From: JBDKVA01 sp039679375
GTDB taxonomy: Bacteria; Bacillota; Clostridia; Acetivibrionales; DTU013
Assembly (NCBI GenBank): GCA_039679375.1
Contig: JBDKVA010000131.1
Location: 62,001-126,000, forward strand
Direction: 5' to 3'
Length of the DNA: 64,000 bases
Part shown: in pieces, positions 17,356-25,544 of the stretch
Position numbering within the stretch: position 1 is the stretch's first letter
Layout of the letters: each line of letters starts with the position of its first letter
The notes under the pieces: generated by a model
Seen by the model: the letters and a program-made list of their open reading frames with translations, nothing else
Database searches by the model: none
Told to the model about the DNA's origin: nothing
Position numbers and translations under genes: made by a program

Positions 17356-17657
17356 TGAATCGCCTCCTTGCCGAAAAGAATTTATGTTTTTATGATATTA
17401 TGTTATTATAATAACTATACCTATATATTATTACAGAAATTAAGAAGAGTCAATAAAAAGTCAAATTATTTTCTATGTTGCACATTTGTGTCTTATAATA
17501 AAGTTAAAGAAAAAAAATAACCTATATACATTGAAAAAAAGAATTGGGATCATAAGTTTTTTCATATGTATTATCTTGATTTGATGCTGAACAAATTTTA
17601 TTAATTCATTAGTACAAATCATTTATTCAACTTATATATCAAGTGCCGATTCATACT
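17356..17657 (-). promoter_or_regulatory. Intergenic region with probable operator for the GntR operon
   Basis: 302 bp, very A/T-rich, no gene seen. The perfect 14-bp palindrome GTTATTATAATAAC at 17402-17415 lies about 47 bp upstream of the gntR start, a suitable place for autoregulation by a GntR dimer. TTATAATAAAG-like sequences near 17500 could be a minus-strand -10 region. Nothing else is recognisable between about 17520 and 17657. Confidence 0.45.
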
Positions 17658-17963
17658 TCAAATATCACTATTAGACTTTTTGTCGGGTTCCTTCGCATCT
17701 TGCGCGGGCTCATTCGTAACTTGTGTTGGTTCTTCCTCATCTTGCGCGGACTGATCCGCATCTCGGGCAGGCTCGTTGTCACCTTCGGCGGGCTCATCCG
17801 TACCTTTTGATTGAAACAGCTTGCCGCTAGTAAAAATAAAGGCAAAGAAAATGATCAGATAAACTGCCATACTTAATTGCCAATAGTATCTGAAAACAAT
17901 CAGATTAAGTATCAGCATAACAAAGCCAGCCAACATGATCCATGCAAAAATCCTCTTCACCAT
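17658..17963 (-). CDS. Small membrane protein with acidic repetitive tail
   Basis: 101 aa, not recognised. Residues 4-27 and 30-50 form two hydrophobic segments (a helical hairpin); residues 55-101 are strongly acidic with an imperfect repeat built from EPA, E/D and Q (DEPAEGDNEPARDADQSAQD and similar). The DNA of the tail is itself repetitive, so length may vary between strains. GAGGAGG lies just before the ATG, so translation is credible. It stands alone between rarA and the gntR leader. No function proposed. Confidence 0.65.
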   Translation of the reverse strand: MVKRIFAWIMLAGFVMLILNLIVFRYYWQLSMAVYLIIFFAFIFTSGKLFQSKGTDEPAEGDNEPARDADQSAQDEEEPTQVTNEPAQDAKEPDKKSNSDI

Positions 17964-18019
17964 ATAAACCTCCTCATTTTCCTTACTTCATGTAAATGTC
18001 ATCTTCCGTTATATTGCGC

Positions 18020-19330
18020 TCAGCTTCTCCAGTATCTTTCAAGCCATTCCTTTATCCTGGCTTCATAGCCGTTCGAAGTAGGTTCATAATAAATAGCTCC
18101 GGCCATTTCCTCAGGAAGGTATTCCTGCCTAACAATATTGCCTGGGAAATCGTGCGCATACTTGTATCCTTTACCATATCCCTGATCTCCCATCCCTTTT
18201 ACAGGTGCATTTCTCAGATGCATCGGCACTTCTCCTGAACGCTTTGTTTCCACATCATTCAGAGCTTTTCCGAGAGCTTTATAACATGAATTGGACTTTG
18301 GGCTGGTAGCGACCATGACGGCTGCATGAGCCAGCAGGAGTCTTGCTTCGGGCATTCCGATCATATGGATGCCCTGTGCTGCCGCAACAGCAACCTGAAG
18401 CGCAGTAGGATTTGCCATCCCAACGTCCTCCGACGCGCAGATGATGATCCTCCTGGCGAGAAATTCCGGATCCTCTCCGGCATACAATGCTCTTGCGAGG
18501 TAAAACACAGCCGCATCCGGATTGCTGCCTCTCATGGATTTGATGAATGCGCTTATATTATCATAATGTGCTTCGCCTGATTTATCAAAAGTGATGGCTT
18601 TTCGCTGTACACATTCCTCTATTGTTTCAACAGATATATGTATCATTCCGTCCTTGCCTAGTTCGGTTGTCACTGCGGCAAGCTCGATGGCATTGAGTGC
18701 AATCCTGGCATCTCCGTTGGACACCTCGGCCAGATACTTGATTGCAGTATCGTCAACAGACAGGTCAAACTCTCCAAGACCGCGTTCCTTATCTATCAGC
18801 GCCATTTTAATGATGTCTTCTATGTTGTCTGAAGTCAGCGGCTTTAGCATAAACACGGAGGATCGGGATATCAACGCCTTATTCACTTCGAAATACGGGT
18901 TTTCCGTTGTTGCACCGATCAAAACGATCGTACCGTTTTCTACAAATGGTAACAGCGCATCCTGCTGAGCCTTGTTGAACCTGTGGATTTCATCTATGAA
19001 AAGAACCGTTCTGCCGCTAGGATTCAACATCGGATTTTGTGTGTCGGAAACGATTCTCTTGATATCTGCCACACCTGATGTTACAGCATTCAGTTTTTCA
19101 AAATTTGACTTTGTTGTGGCGGCAATGATCCTTGCCAGAGAAGTCTTACCCGTACCGGGCGGACCATATAATACAATAGAGGATATCCTGTCAGCTTTGA
19201 TCATTCTGTAAAGTAATTTTCCCTTACTTGTGATATGCTCCTGACCTACGAATTCTTCAATTGTTCTCGGACTCATTCTATATGCAAGGGGTTCTTTTTT
19301 ATCAGCCATGATACATAACCGCCGTTTCAC
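18020..19330 (-). CDS. rarA: Replication-associated recombination protein A (MgsA/RarA AAA+ ATPase)
   Basis: Clamp-loader-like AAA+ ATPase acting at stalled replication forks. Walker A GPPGTGKTSLARI, Walker B VLFIDEIHRFNKAQQD, sensor GATTENPYFEVN, and the C-terminal helical and tetramerisation region (RGSNPDAAVFYLARAL, MPEARLLLAHAAV). 429-436 aa. GTG 19330 has AAGG upstream; ATG 19309 (MADKKEP) is the alternative and fits homologue N-termini. Its upstream gap carries the deleted R2 copy. Confidence 0.92.
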   Translation of the reverse strand: MKRRLCIMADKKEPLAYRMSPRTIEEFVGQEHITSKGKLLYRMIKADRISSIVLYGPPGTGKTSLARIIAATTKSNFEKLNAVTSGVADIKRIVSDTQNPMLNPSGRTVLFIDEIHRFNKAQQDALLPFVENGTIVLIGATTENPYFEVNKALISRSSVFMLKPLTSDNIEDIIKMALIDKERGLGEFDLSVDDTAIKYLAEVSNGDARIALNAIELAAVTTELGKDGMIHISVETIEECVQRKAITFDKSGEAHYDNISAFIKSMRGSNPDAAVFYLARALYAGEDPEFLARRIIICASEDVGMANPTALQVAVAAAQGIHMIGMPEARLLLAHAAVMVATSPKSNSCYKALGKALNDVETKRSGEVPMHLRNAPVKGMGDQGYGKGYKYAHDFPGNIVRQEYLPEEMAGAIYYEPTSNGYEARIKEWLERYWRS

Positions 19331-19409
19331 TTTCGTGCCTTAAGCACAAATTTTACATTTATCACATTATACCAAAAGGCGGCATACCTCGCAATAAATT
19401 TACATTTCC

Positions 19410-19453
19410 AGCTTTTTGCGATGTAACACTAAAAAGACACATCGCAGATAGCT
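19410..19453. mobile_element. R2 element, internally deleted copy
   Basis: 44 bp consisting of little more than the two R2 ends (AGCTTTTTGCGATGT and ACATCGCAGATAGCT, each with one change) around AACACTAAAAAGAC. The inner stem of the full copies is missing and no target duplication is evident, so it is an old or solo remnant. Confidence 0.7.
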
Positions 19454-19464
19454 TATTGAATCAA

Positions 19465-19556
19465 AATCTCGGGCGCGCCGAGCCCCGCTCCTATCGTGAT
19501 TGTCGCTTAGAGAAATCACTTGTTTGGAGCAAGACTCCGCTATGCTCCATGAATGA
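19465..19556. repeat. R4 repeat segment, copy 1
   Basis: Contains AAAATCTCGGG, CGAGCCCC and AGCAAGACTCCGCTATGCTCC, matching in order the reverse complement of 63919-63985. The middle is rearranged relative to that copy. Short stems of CGGGG/GAGCCCC type are present. Family identity unknown. Confidence 0.55.
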
Positions 19557-19589
19557 AAAACTGGCAGATAACCTTAAGCTATCTGCCAG
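19551..19589 (-). terminator. Rho-independent terminator of glyA
   Basis: Perfect 10-bp stem CTGGCAGATA / TATCTGCCAG (19561-19570 and 19580-19589) followed on the minus strand by TTTTTCATTC. It lies about 130 bp past the glyA stop because R1 copy A sits in between, which suggests the element was inserted between the gene and its own terminator. Confidence 0.75.
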
Positions 19590-19630
19590 ATAAGTTGCAA
19601 AAATGATTTAAATCGATTCCATTTATCTAT

Positions 19631-19724
19631 ATTGAATGAACTAATTTTCTTTATGAATGGCTGCGCAAACAGCAGTGATTCTATGATGTTTGCGCAGACA
19701 GGCGTTTAGAAAATTTCATTCAAT
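19631..19724 (+). repeat. R1 palindromic element, copy A
   Basis: 94-bp near-palindrome running from ATTGAATGAACTAATTTTCT to AGAAAATTTCATTCAAT with an inner stem CTGCGCAAACA / TGTTTGCGCAG (perfect here). Three other copies have exactly the same length. Its end provides the stop codon and the last residues of glyA. No ORF. Confidence 0.85.
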
Positions 19725-20961
19725 TAATATATAACGGATATTTATTGCACAGCTTAGCAACACGTTCCCTTACAGAATTTGCAGAGTTTTCGAAATCGGT
19801 GACGGTCAGCTTGATCAATTTGCCGATTTCCGCCATGTCTTCCTCCCGCATGCCTCTGCTGGTTACGGCAGGTGTTCCAACTCTGATTCCGCTTGTTATG
19901 AACGGACTCTGCTTATCAAATGGCACAGCATTTTTGTTCACTGTAATTCCTACATCATCAAGCCTAAGCTGCATTTCTTTTCCGGTTACATTGAAATTGC
20001 TCAGGTCAACAAGCATCAGATGATTATCTGTACCTCCGGAAACCAGATTAAAGCCTTCCTCTGTCAAAGTACCTGCCAGAGCCCTGGCATTATTCAAAAT
20101 CTGCTGCTGATAAGCCTTAAAGTCGCTGTCCAGTATTTCCTTGAAGCTGACTGCTTTTGCAGCAATAATATGCATCAGAGGTCCGCCCTGTGTTCCGGGG
20201 AAAATTGCCGAGTCGATTGCTTTGGCATGCTGAGCTTTGCACAATATCATACCGCCTCTCGGCCCTCGTAATGTTTTATGTGTGGTTGTGGTGACAAAAT
20301 CAGCATAGGGTACCGGGCTCGGATGAAGTCCGGCAGCAACAAGTCCTGCTATATGCGCCATATCGACCATCAGATATGCTCCAACATCTTTTGCGATCTC
20401 ACCGAAAGTTTTAAAATCAATAATCCTTGAATAGGCACTGGCTCCTGATACGATTATTTTAGGCTTTACCTCTCTTGCTTTTTTCAGAAGCGCATCATAA
20501 TCAATGCGTCCGGTTTCTTCCTTTACACCATAGAATTCCGATTTGTAATACTTTCCGGAAATGTTCTTTTTCATTCCATGTGTCAGATGTCCGCCATGTG
20601 CCAGATCCATTCCTAGGATTGTATCACCCGGATCCAAAACGGCAAAATATACTGCTGTATTTGCCTGGGCGCCTGAGTGAGGCTGAACATTTGCATGGTC
20701 TGCTCCGAATATCTTTTTAGCCCTGTCGATCGCGAGCTGTTCTATGACGTCTACATGCTCGCACCCACCGTAGTAGCGTTTTCCCGGATAACCCTCCGCA
20801 TATTTGTTTGTGAGCGGGGTCCCCATAGCCTGCATCACTGCTTCACTTACAAAGTTCTCCGACGCAATTAGCTCAATCTTGTTCCTCTGCCTGTTTACTT
20901 CCTGCTCGATAGCCTCTGCAACTTCAGGGTCTATCTTTTTTATCTTATCGAGTTGATACAT
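19720..20961 (-). CDS. glyA: Serine hydroxymethyltransferase
   Basis: PLP enzyme that interconverts serine and glycine while loading tetrahydrofolate with a one-carbon unit. PLP-Lys motif [17 protein letters not shown]; other blocks [29 protein letters not shown] and [20 protein letters not shown]. 413 aa, full length. GGAGG lies 5 bases before the ATG. The final Asn codon and the TGA stop fall within R1 copy A, so the native 3' end has been replaced by the element. Confidence 0.96.
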   Translation of the reverse strand: MYQLDKIKKIDPEVAEAIEQEVNRQRNKIELIASENFVSEAVMQAMGTPLTNKYAEGYPGKRYYGGCEHVDVIEQLAIDRAKKIFGADHANVQPHSGAQANTAVYFAVLDPGDTILGMDLAHGGHLTHGMKKNISGKYYKSEFYGVKEETGRIDYDALLKKAREVKPKIIVSGASAYSRIIDFKTFGEIAKDVGAYLMVDMAHIAGLVAAGLHPSPVPYADFVTTTTHKTLRGPRGGMILCKAQHAKAIDSAIFPGTQGGPLMHIIAAKAVSFKEILDSDFKAYQQQILNNARALAGTLTEEGFNLVSGGTDNHLMLVDLSNFNVTGKEMQLRLDDVGITVNKNAVPFDKQSPFITSGIRVGTPAVTSRGMREEDMAEIGKLIKLTVTDFENSANSVRERVAKLCNKYPLYIN

Positions 20962-21285
20962 TTGTTACCTCCGCCTTCCATAGCCTGTCAGCATAGTATA
21001 AATATAAAAAGGCCAAATAATAGATTTGACCTCTGAAAAGCAGTTATACAGCCAAGTAAGAATGATGTGCTCTTCAGTTAAAGTATCCGACATTGCGAAC
21101 ACTTAACATTTTTTGTCAAATTGTTATAGAAATATTACCTTTGTTAAAATGATTATAATAACTGCCAAATCATCTGTCAAGAACAAAGATATCTTTTATA
21201 ATCGGATATGAGGCTACTAATTATTTTAATAACAGACATTCCACATCACCGTACGTACCGTTCGGTATATGACGGTTCCCATATT
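20962..21285. other. glyA upstream region and group II intron 3' RNA remnant
   Basis: No gene. 20962-21200 holds the glyA leader, with the hairpin above and a TTGACA on the minus strand near 21120. About 21215-21285, read on the minus strand, contains ACCGTCATATACCGAACGG and TACGGTGATGTGG immediately after the reverse-transcriptase stop. This resembles the structured RNA that follows the protein frame in bacterial group II introns. Confidence 0.5.
21001..21031 (-). terminator. Terminator-like hairpin in the glyA leader
   Basis: Minus-strand GGTCAAA / TTTGGCC (one G-U pair, loop TCTATTA) followed by TTTTTATATT, only about 40 bases upstream of the glyA start. It could end the transcript of the upstream scar or act as an attenuator in a glyA leader. 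I do not recognise a known riboswitch in 21040-21200. Confidence 0.5.
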
Positions 21286-21504
21286 TTACGCCTTAACAGT
21301 TTCGCATACATACAAGAAAAACGTGTATCCCACTTTTCGTAACCGATTATCAGTTACTGTAACGTTCAAAATATAACTATTAGCGATGTGCCAGTAGCCT
21401 TTTCTTGTGTTCGCGAACTTTAATAGCAGTTTTGTGGTCAAGTCCAAGTTTTTAATCATTGCATACCTGGTACATATCTTTTTCCACTGCTTCCAGATAT
21501 ACAA
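21286..21504 (-). pseudogene. Group II intron reverse transcriptase/maturase, C-terminal remnant
   Basis: 72 codons matching the far C-terminus of LtrA-type intron proteins: YIWKQWKKICTRY, then FANTRKGYWHIANS and NRLRKVGYTFF, the end of the maturase and DNA-binding region. The reverse-transcriptase and thumb domains are absent; the reading frame ends abruptly at about 21505 against an AraC fragment on the other strand. Nonfunctional scar, about 0.2 kb of a gene that is normally 1.2-1.8 kb. Confidence 0.82.
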
Positions 21505-21507
21505 AGG

Positions 21508-21678
21508 GTGGAAAAGACACTTGAACTGCTAAAGGAATGCAGTATGCCCGTATGCGACATCGCCGTCAGAGCAGGCTTCTACAGCAAAAGCTACTTTTAC
21601 ACCATATTCAAAAAAGAAATGGGAATCACTCCTTCAGAGTACAGGCAGAATATGAAAAGACAAAACCAGTCCGTATGA
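21508..21678 (+). pseudogene. AraC-family regulator, C-terminal remnant
   Basis: 57 codons reading VEKTLELLKECSMPVCDIAV, then RAGFYSKSYFYTIFKKEMG and ITPSEYRQN: the second helix-turn-helix of an AraC/XylS DNA-binding domain with its usual end. Everything upstream is missing, cut at about 21505 where the intron remnant begins. The intact AraC at 23639 is a different protein, so this is a truncated leftover. Confidence 0.78.
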
Positions 21679-21683
21679 TATAT

Positions 21684-23444
21684 TCAATTTTTCCGGTTTT
21701 TTACGATATCCTTCATCAGCTCATTAATAATGCCCTCGTAATCTTCATAATTAAAAGAAAATAATTCGGTGCTGTTTTTTCTTGATTCCGGGTGCAATTC
21801 CTTTATATCGTTCCATAGGAATACCTTTTTAATCAAATTGTCGATTTTATTCAAGTCCTTAATCTCTTCAGCGTAGCATCTTATTATTTCATAATCCCTT
21901 ATACCCTTCTGAAGGCTCTTGTACCTTAACGTAAGCATGGGATTACCATCCTTGCCGGGATAAACAAAGTTGGTGTCTCCGGCCTTAAAGTACGGATAAT
22001 GGTATGTGATTTTCCTTACGGGATCGTTAGGCCATACGGTGTAATTCCATCTCAGGAAGCCGTCAAGCTTCAGGTACCATGCGAGCCACGGTATACTGCG
22101 AGCCTCCAGTAAATGCGAACATATAAAAGTATTCGGAAAATCCGGCCCGCAGCATACATAGTACGACAGCCTGCCTTCCACCCTGTCCCGCGCCTGGGAG
22201 AATTCATCATAATTACGGCATATTGAAGGCAGTATGATAACATAATCTGATATACCCTCAATATTTTTTTGTATAAATGAAGAACTATTTAGAGCAACTT
22301 TGAATTTAAAGTTAGGAGCTGCATTTCTTATTAAGTTTTTCTTTTCAATAAAATGTTCGATATCCTGAGGCTCATCAGCCACAATCCTCACTTTGCCGAT
22401 CCAGCCTTTTCCGATGAAATTCTTTTCGAGTGCACATAAATAACTCTCAAAATCATTCAACTGTTGAATATATTTGTATGATTGCGAACACTCGTCAAAA
22501 TATCTTATTCTCACACCGTCATCATAGTCCTTTATGACCCTGCCAAAGCCCTCGGCTTCATCGAGCCATATATTCATCAATCCGAAAACTTCAATTTCCT
22601 CATTGATTCCGTATTTCATACATAAATCGACATATCTGTTCAGCTTGCTGAAGTCGTACGACCACCTTCCATTTTTGTCTAAGCTGACCTTTATTATGTT
22701 ATATTCGTATAGATTAGCCGGATCTATTTTATCCAGGAATGAATACTGGCCGCTCCAGGGTATTTCTGATACTACAACGGATATTGCCTTCTGACCAAGA
22801 TTTGCCAGCGAGGCTATATAATTTTCAATTATTTTAAAATGACCGGCTCCCCATAAATCAACATCATATTTGCGTGCAATATTTGAATTGTGCTGCCATA
22901 GGTCAAGATAGAACCCGTATTCCCGGGGGTCTTCCAAAACCAGCTCCAGAACATTGATTTCAAACTCCATTGTTCTGAGTATTGCCTCATCTTCAAACAT
23001 CCTGTGCCCGTATACTGTTATTTGCGGTTTGTACAGCCCCGGCCGCACATCCTTTCCTATCGCCGTTTCTATCCATACAGGCTGTACTCTTCCCCCTTCC
23101 ACATGGATAACAGACGCATCAAGCAGCATATCAGCCTTTAATTGCCTGTCATCATCCTCCACCAGCCCAATCAGCCTTATGTCGATGTTATCCTTCCCAA
23201 TGCCGGGGATATCGGCACTGACACGTAAAATATCCAATGGGCCCATTTCGTAGAATGAAGGATCCCCGTTTACACATACAAGCATATCATTTTCCGAATA
23301 AAGAAGAAGCTGAACAGCCGCCCTGTCATTCCTGGCGCAGGTAAGCGATAATTTCCTGTTTTCATCCGGCACGAATTTTTTGTTCCTGACTCCATAGACA
23401 TACTTGAAGGATTCATTTTCGAGACTGCACTTAATATTCATAAC
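21684..23444 (-). CDS. DUF4091 / GH123-like glycoside hydrolase-related protein
   Basis: About 586 aa. The C-terminal third carries DUF4091 features (PWLAWYLKLDGFLRWNYTVW, YPGKDGNPMLTLRYKSLQKG, IRDYEII) typical of GH123-like proteins; the N-terminal 170 residues look like the beta-sandwich domain. The central part (IRFVADEP-like RIVADEPQDIEHF) may hold an acid residue. No signal peptide from ATG 23444, so a cytosolic enzyme on an imported sugar is plausible. An upstream frame to 23522 adds 26 residues without support. Divergent from the AraC gene at 23639, its likely regulator. Substrate unknown. Confidence 0.7.
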   Translation of the reverse strand, partial: VMNIKCSLENESFKYVYGVRNKKFVPDENRKLSLTCARNDRAAVQLLLYSENDMLVCVNGDPSFYEMGPLDILRVSADIPGIGKDNIDIRLIGLVEDDDRQLKADMLLDASVIHVEGGRVQPVWIETAIGKDVRPGLYKPQITVYGHRMFEDEAILRTMEFEINVLELVLEDPREYGFYLDLWQHNSNIARKYDVDLWGAGHFKIIENYIASLANLGQKAISVVVSEIPWSGQYSFLDKIDPANLYEYNIIKVSLDKNGRWSYDFSKLNRYVDLCMKYGINEEIEVFGLMNIWLDEAEGFGRVIKDYDDGVRIRYFDECSQSYKYIQQLNDFESYLCALEKNFIGKGWIGKVRIVADEPQDIEHFIEKKNLIRNAAPNFKFKVALNSSSFIQKNIEGISDYVIILPSICRNYDEFSQARDRVEGRLSYYVCCGPDFPNTFICSHLLEARSIPWLAWYLKLDGFLRWNYTVWPNDPVRKITYHYPYFKAGDTNFVYPGKDGNPMLTLRYKSLQKGIRDYEIIRCYAEEIKDLNKIDNLIKKVFLWNDIKELHPESRKNSTELFSFNYEDYEGIINELMKDIVKNRKN

Positions 23445-23638
23445 AATTCCGCTTCTTTCCGGGATATATCCCCATAATATTATCCTTTTACGCTGCTCAT
23501 ATAATTGAAAAGTTCGAATCAATCAGATAGAAACCAAAGCCGGATATCTGCAATTGACATCTTTTATATTAGATATATAATAACTTTTAGTAAATGTAAT
23601 AAATTGTTTTTGATATATACAAAACTGTCGGAGGCAAT

Positions 23639-24490
23639 ATGCTTTATATCTCAGGCTATAGATCAAAACCCGAACCTAAATCCTGCGTTGAGGATCTTGA
23701 CAGTTTTATTTCCGTCAACTGCTGCGGTTATGAAAAGTATATAACCAGGGACATAAGTACTTTGAGGAAAAACGGAAGGCCTGATTTTCAACTAATTTAC
23801 ATTTTCAACGGATGCGGATACTTTCTGGCAGACGGAAGCATGCAGGAGGTACATAAGGGCAGCATCATAATTTATCATCCGGGGGAGCCCCAGGAATACA
23901 ACTATAGCCATCATAATTCGGCCGAAGTATATTGGGTTCATTTTACAGGCTATGGAGCAAACGACATAATAAAAGATATGGGATTAATAAACAATCATAT
24001 ATTTTCTGTTGGAGACTGTCCTGTTTACGCGGAATATTTTACCCGGATAATTCATGAGCTGCAATTGAAACCGTTTATGTTCGGATACGCCGTCGATGCT
24101 GCATTATTAGCACTTCTGACATGCATGGGAAGATATGTGTCCGGTAAAAAAAACAACAATAAACCAGCTATGGATGATGACATTAAAAGAGCTGTTGAGC
24201 AAATGCATGAAAGGTACGCTTACAATTGGAATGTTGCATCGCTGGCGGAGCTATGCAATCTGAGCCCGGACTGGTTCATGCACAAATTCAGGAACCAGGC
24301 CGGAATCCCGCCCATGGAGTATCTGGCTGGAATAAGGCTGGACAAGGCAAAATGGCTTATACGGAATTCGTCCTTGAGCATAAAGGAAATTTCCTATCTT
24401 ACAGGCTATGAAAACCCGTTATATTTCAGCAGGATATTCAAAAAGGCCGAAGGTATTTCACCGGTAACGTACAGGAATAACAATAATTAG
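23639..24490 (+). CDS. AraC-family transcription regulator
   Basis: 283 aa. N-terminal cupin sensor (DFQLIYIFNGCGYFLADGSM, GSIIIYHPGEPQEY, VYWVHFTGYGA) and C-terminal double helix-turn-helix (NWNVASLAELCNLSPDWFMH, IKEISYLTGYENPLYFSRIF, EGISPVTYR). This layout is typical of sugar-responsive activators. GGAGG lies just before the ATG. It is divergent from the DUF4091 gene across 194 bp, so control of that gene is likely. Confidence 0.87.
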   Translation: MLYISGYRSKPEPKSCVEDLDSFISVNCCGYEKYITRDISTLRKNGRPDFQLIYIFNGCGYFLADGSMQEVHKGSIIIYHPGEPQEYNYSHHNSAEVYWVHFTGYGANDIIKDMGLINNHIFSVGDCPVYAEYFTRIIHELQLKPFMFGYAVDAALLALLTCMGRYVSGKKNNNKPAMDDDIKRAVEQMHERYAYNWNVASLAELCNLSPDWFMHKFRNQAGIPPMEYLAGIRLDKAKWLIRNSSLSIKEISYLTGYENPLYFSRIFKKAEGISPVTYRNNNN

Positions 24491-24534
24491 TTTCTGATAT
24501 ATATCGCAGCCGTTATTTACATTGCTGTATTTAT

Positions 24535-25518
24535 CTATTTTATCACCTTGTACAGTTCATCTGCTGACGGCTGCAAAATAGGCTCTGTCTTTCCTTCCGA
24601 CACCATCGTCCTTTGACTTGTGCCATTTAGTCTGCCTATTACTGCAGCGTCTATACCGGCATTTTTCAAGTGTCTTACCAAGCCATTACCATCTTCTGCC
24701 GAAATCAGCATACAGCCGCTTGAAATGAGCTTGTAGGGGTCAATCTTATAAAATCCGCAAATTCTTCTGGTGGGCATAGCAACAGGTATTTTCCCCAGAT
24801 CGATCTCACATCCGTTTCCCGAAGCATCGCATATCTCCCATACAGCGCCCAGCACGCCGCCTTCTGTGACGTCATGCATCGCATTCACACCGAATCTGGC
24901 TGCTTCGAGGCCTTCCTTTACCACACTCAGGCTGTTTATATACTCCTTGGCTTCACTGACAATTTCGCACCCCAAACCGGATGACAATTCCTTTTCCTTT
25001 TCGCGGGCAATAATCGATGCGCCCTCCAATCCTGCATGCTTGGTCAGTACCAGACTGTCGCCTCTTTTTGCACCGGAAGTCGATATCATTTTTCCGCGTA
25101 GGCAGCGGCCAATTGCCGTACAAGAAATCACAAAACGCGTTACAGCACTTGTGACCTCCGTGTGGCCGCCAAGAATATCTACATTGATCGAAGCAGCAGT
25201 ACTGCAAAGCTGGTCCATTATGCTTTCCAGATCTTGTTCTGCAGCACCGGGCGGGCAGAGTATCGTTACCATAAGTCCGATCGGTTCTACGCCGCATGAG
25301 GCGATATCATTACAATTAATATGCACTGCCAGTTTACCGATCTCATTTGCAGTTCCCGTTATGGGATCCGTTGACAGGACGCAGGCATATTTTCCGAATT
25401 CTACGGCTGAGCAATCCTCGCCGATCCCAGGGCGCAATATTACTTCACTTCGATTTGACTGGATTTTATTTAAAATCAACTTCTCAAGAGTACTGTTTGG
25501 TATCTTTCCGATTTTCAT
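24535..25518 (-). CDS. AIR synthase-related (PurM/HypE-fold) protein
   Basis: 327 aa of the PurM/ThiL/HypE/SelD fold. N-terminal ATP-binding motif ILRPGIGEDCSAVEFG, then CVLSTDPITGT, HINCNDIASCGVEPIGLMV, DILGGHTEVTSAVTRFV and NAMHDVTEGGVLGAVWEIC. It lacks the C-terminal thiocarboxylate-receiving end of HypE and has no hyp genes nearby. Clostridial genomes carry this orphan type; the exact reaction is not known to me. GGAGG before the ATG. Likely start of a run with DUF2225 and VanW genes downstream in opposite order. Confidence 0.75.
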   Translation of the reverse strand: MKIGKIPNSTLEKLILNKIQSNRSEVILRPGIGEDCSAVEFGKYACVLSTDPITGTANEIGKLAVHINCNDIASCGVEPIGLMVTILCPPGAAEQDLESIMDQLCSTAASINVDILGGHTEVTSAVTRFVISCTAIGRCLRGKMISTSGAKRGDSLVLTKHAGLEGASIIAREKEKELSSGLGCEIVSEAKEYINSLSVVKEGLEAARFGVNAMHDVTEGGVLGAVWEICDASGNGCEIDLGKIPVAMPTRRICGFYKIDPYKLISSGCMLISAEDGNGLVRHLKNAGIDAAVIGRLNGTSQRTMVSEGKTEPILQPSADELYKVIK

Positions 25519-25544
25519 ACGATCCTCCGACCCACCTAACCCGT

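Larger units (their letters stand above)
19331..19719. other. Gene-free interval packed with palindromic elements
   Basis: 389 bp between the rarA start and the glyA stop. In order it holds the deleted R2 copy (19410-19453), an R4 segment (about 19465-19556), the glyA terminator hairpin (19561-19589) and the body of R1 copy A (19631-19724). No coding sequence is supported; the rarA promoter must lie in about 19335-19405. Confidence 0.7.

Noticed and set aside
21286..21504. Possible intact small gene.
   Set aside because: It matches only the end of group II intron maturases and lacks a start and the catalytic domains, so it is a remnant.
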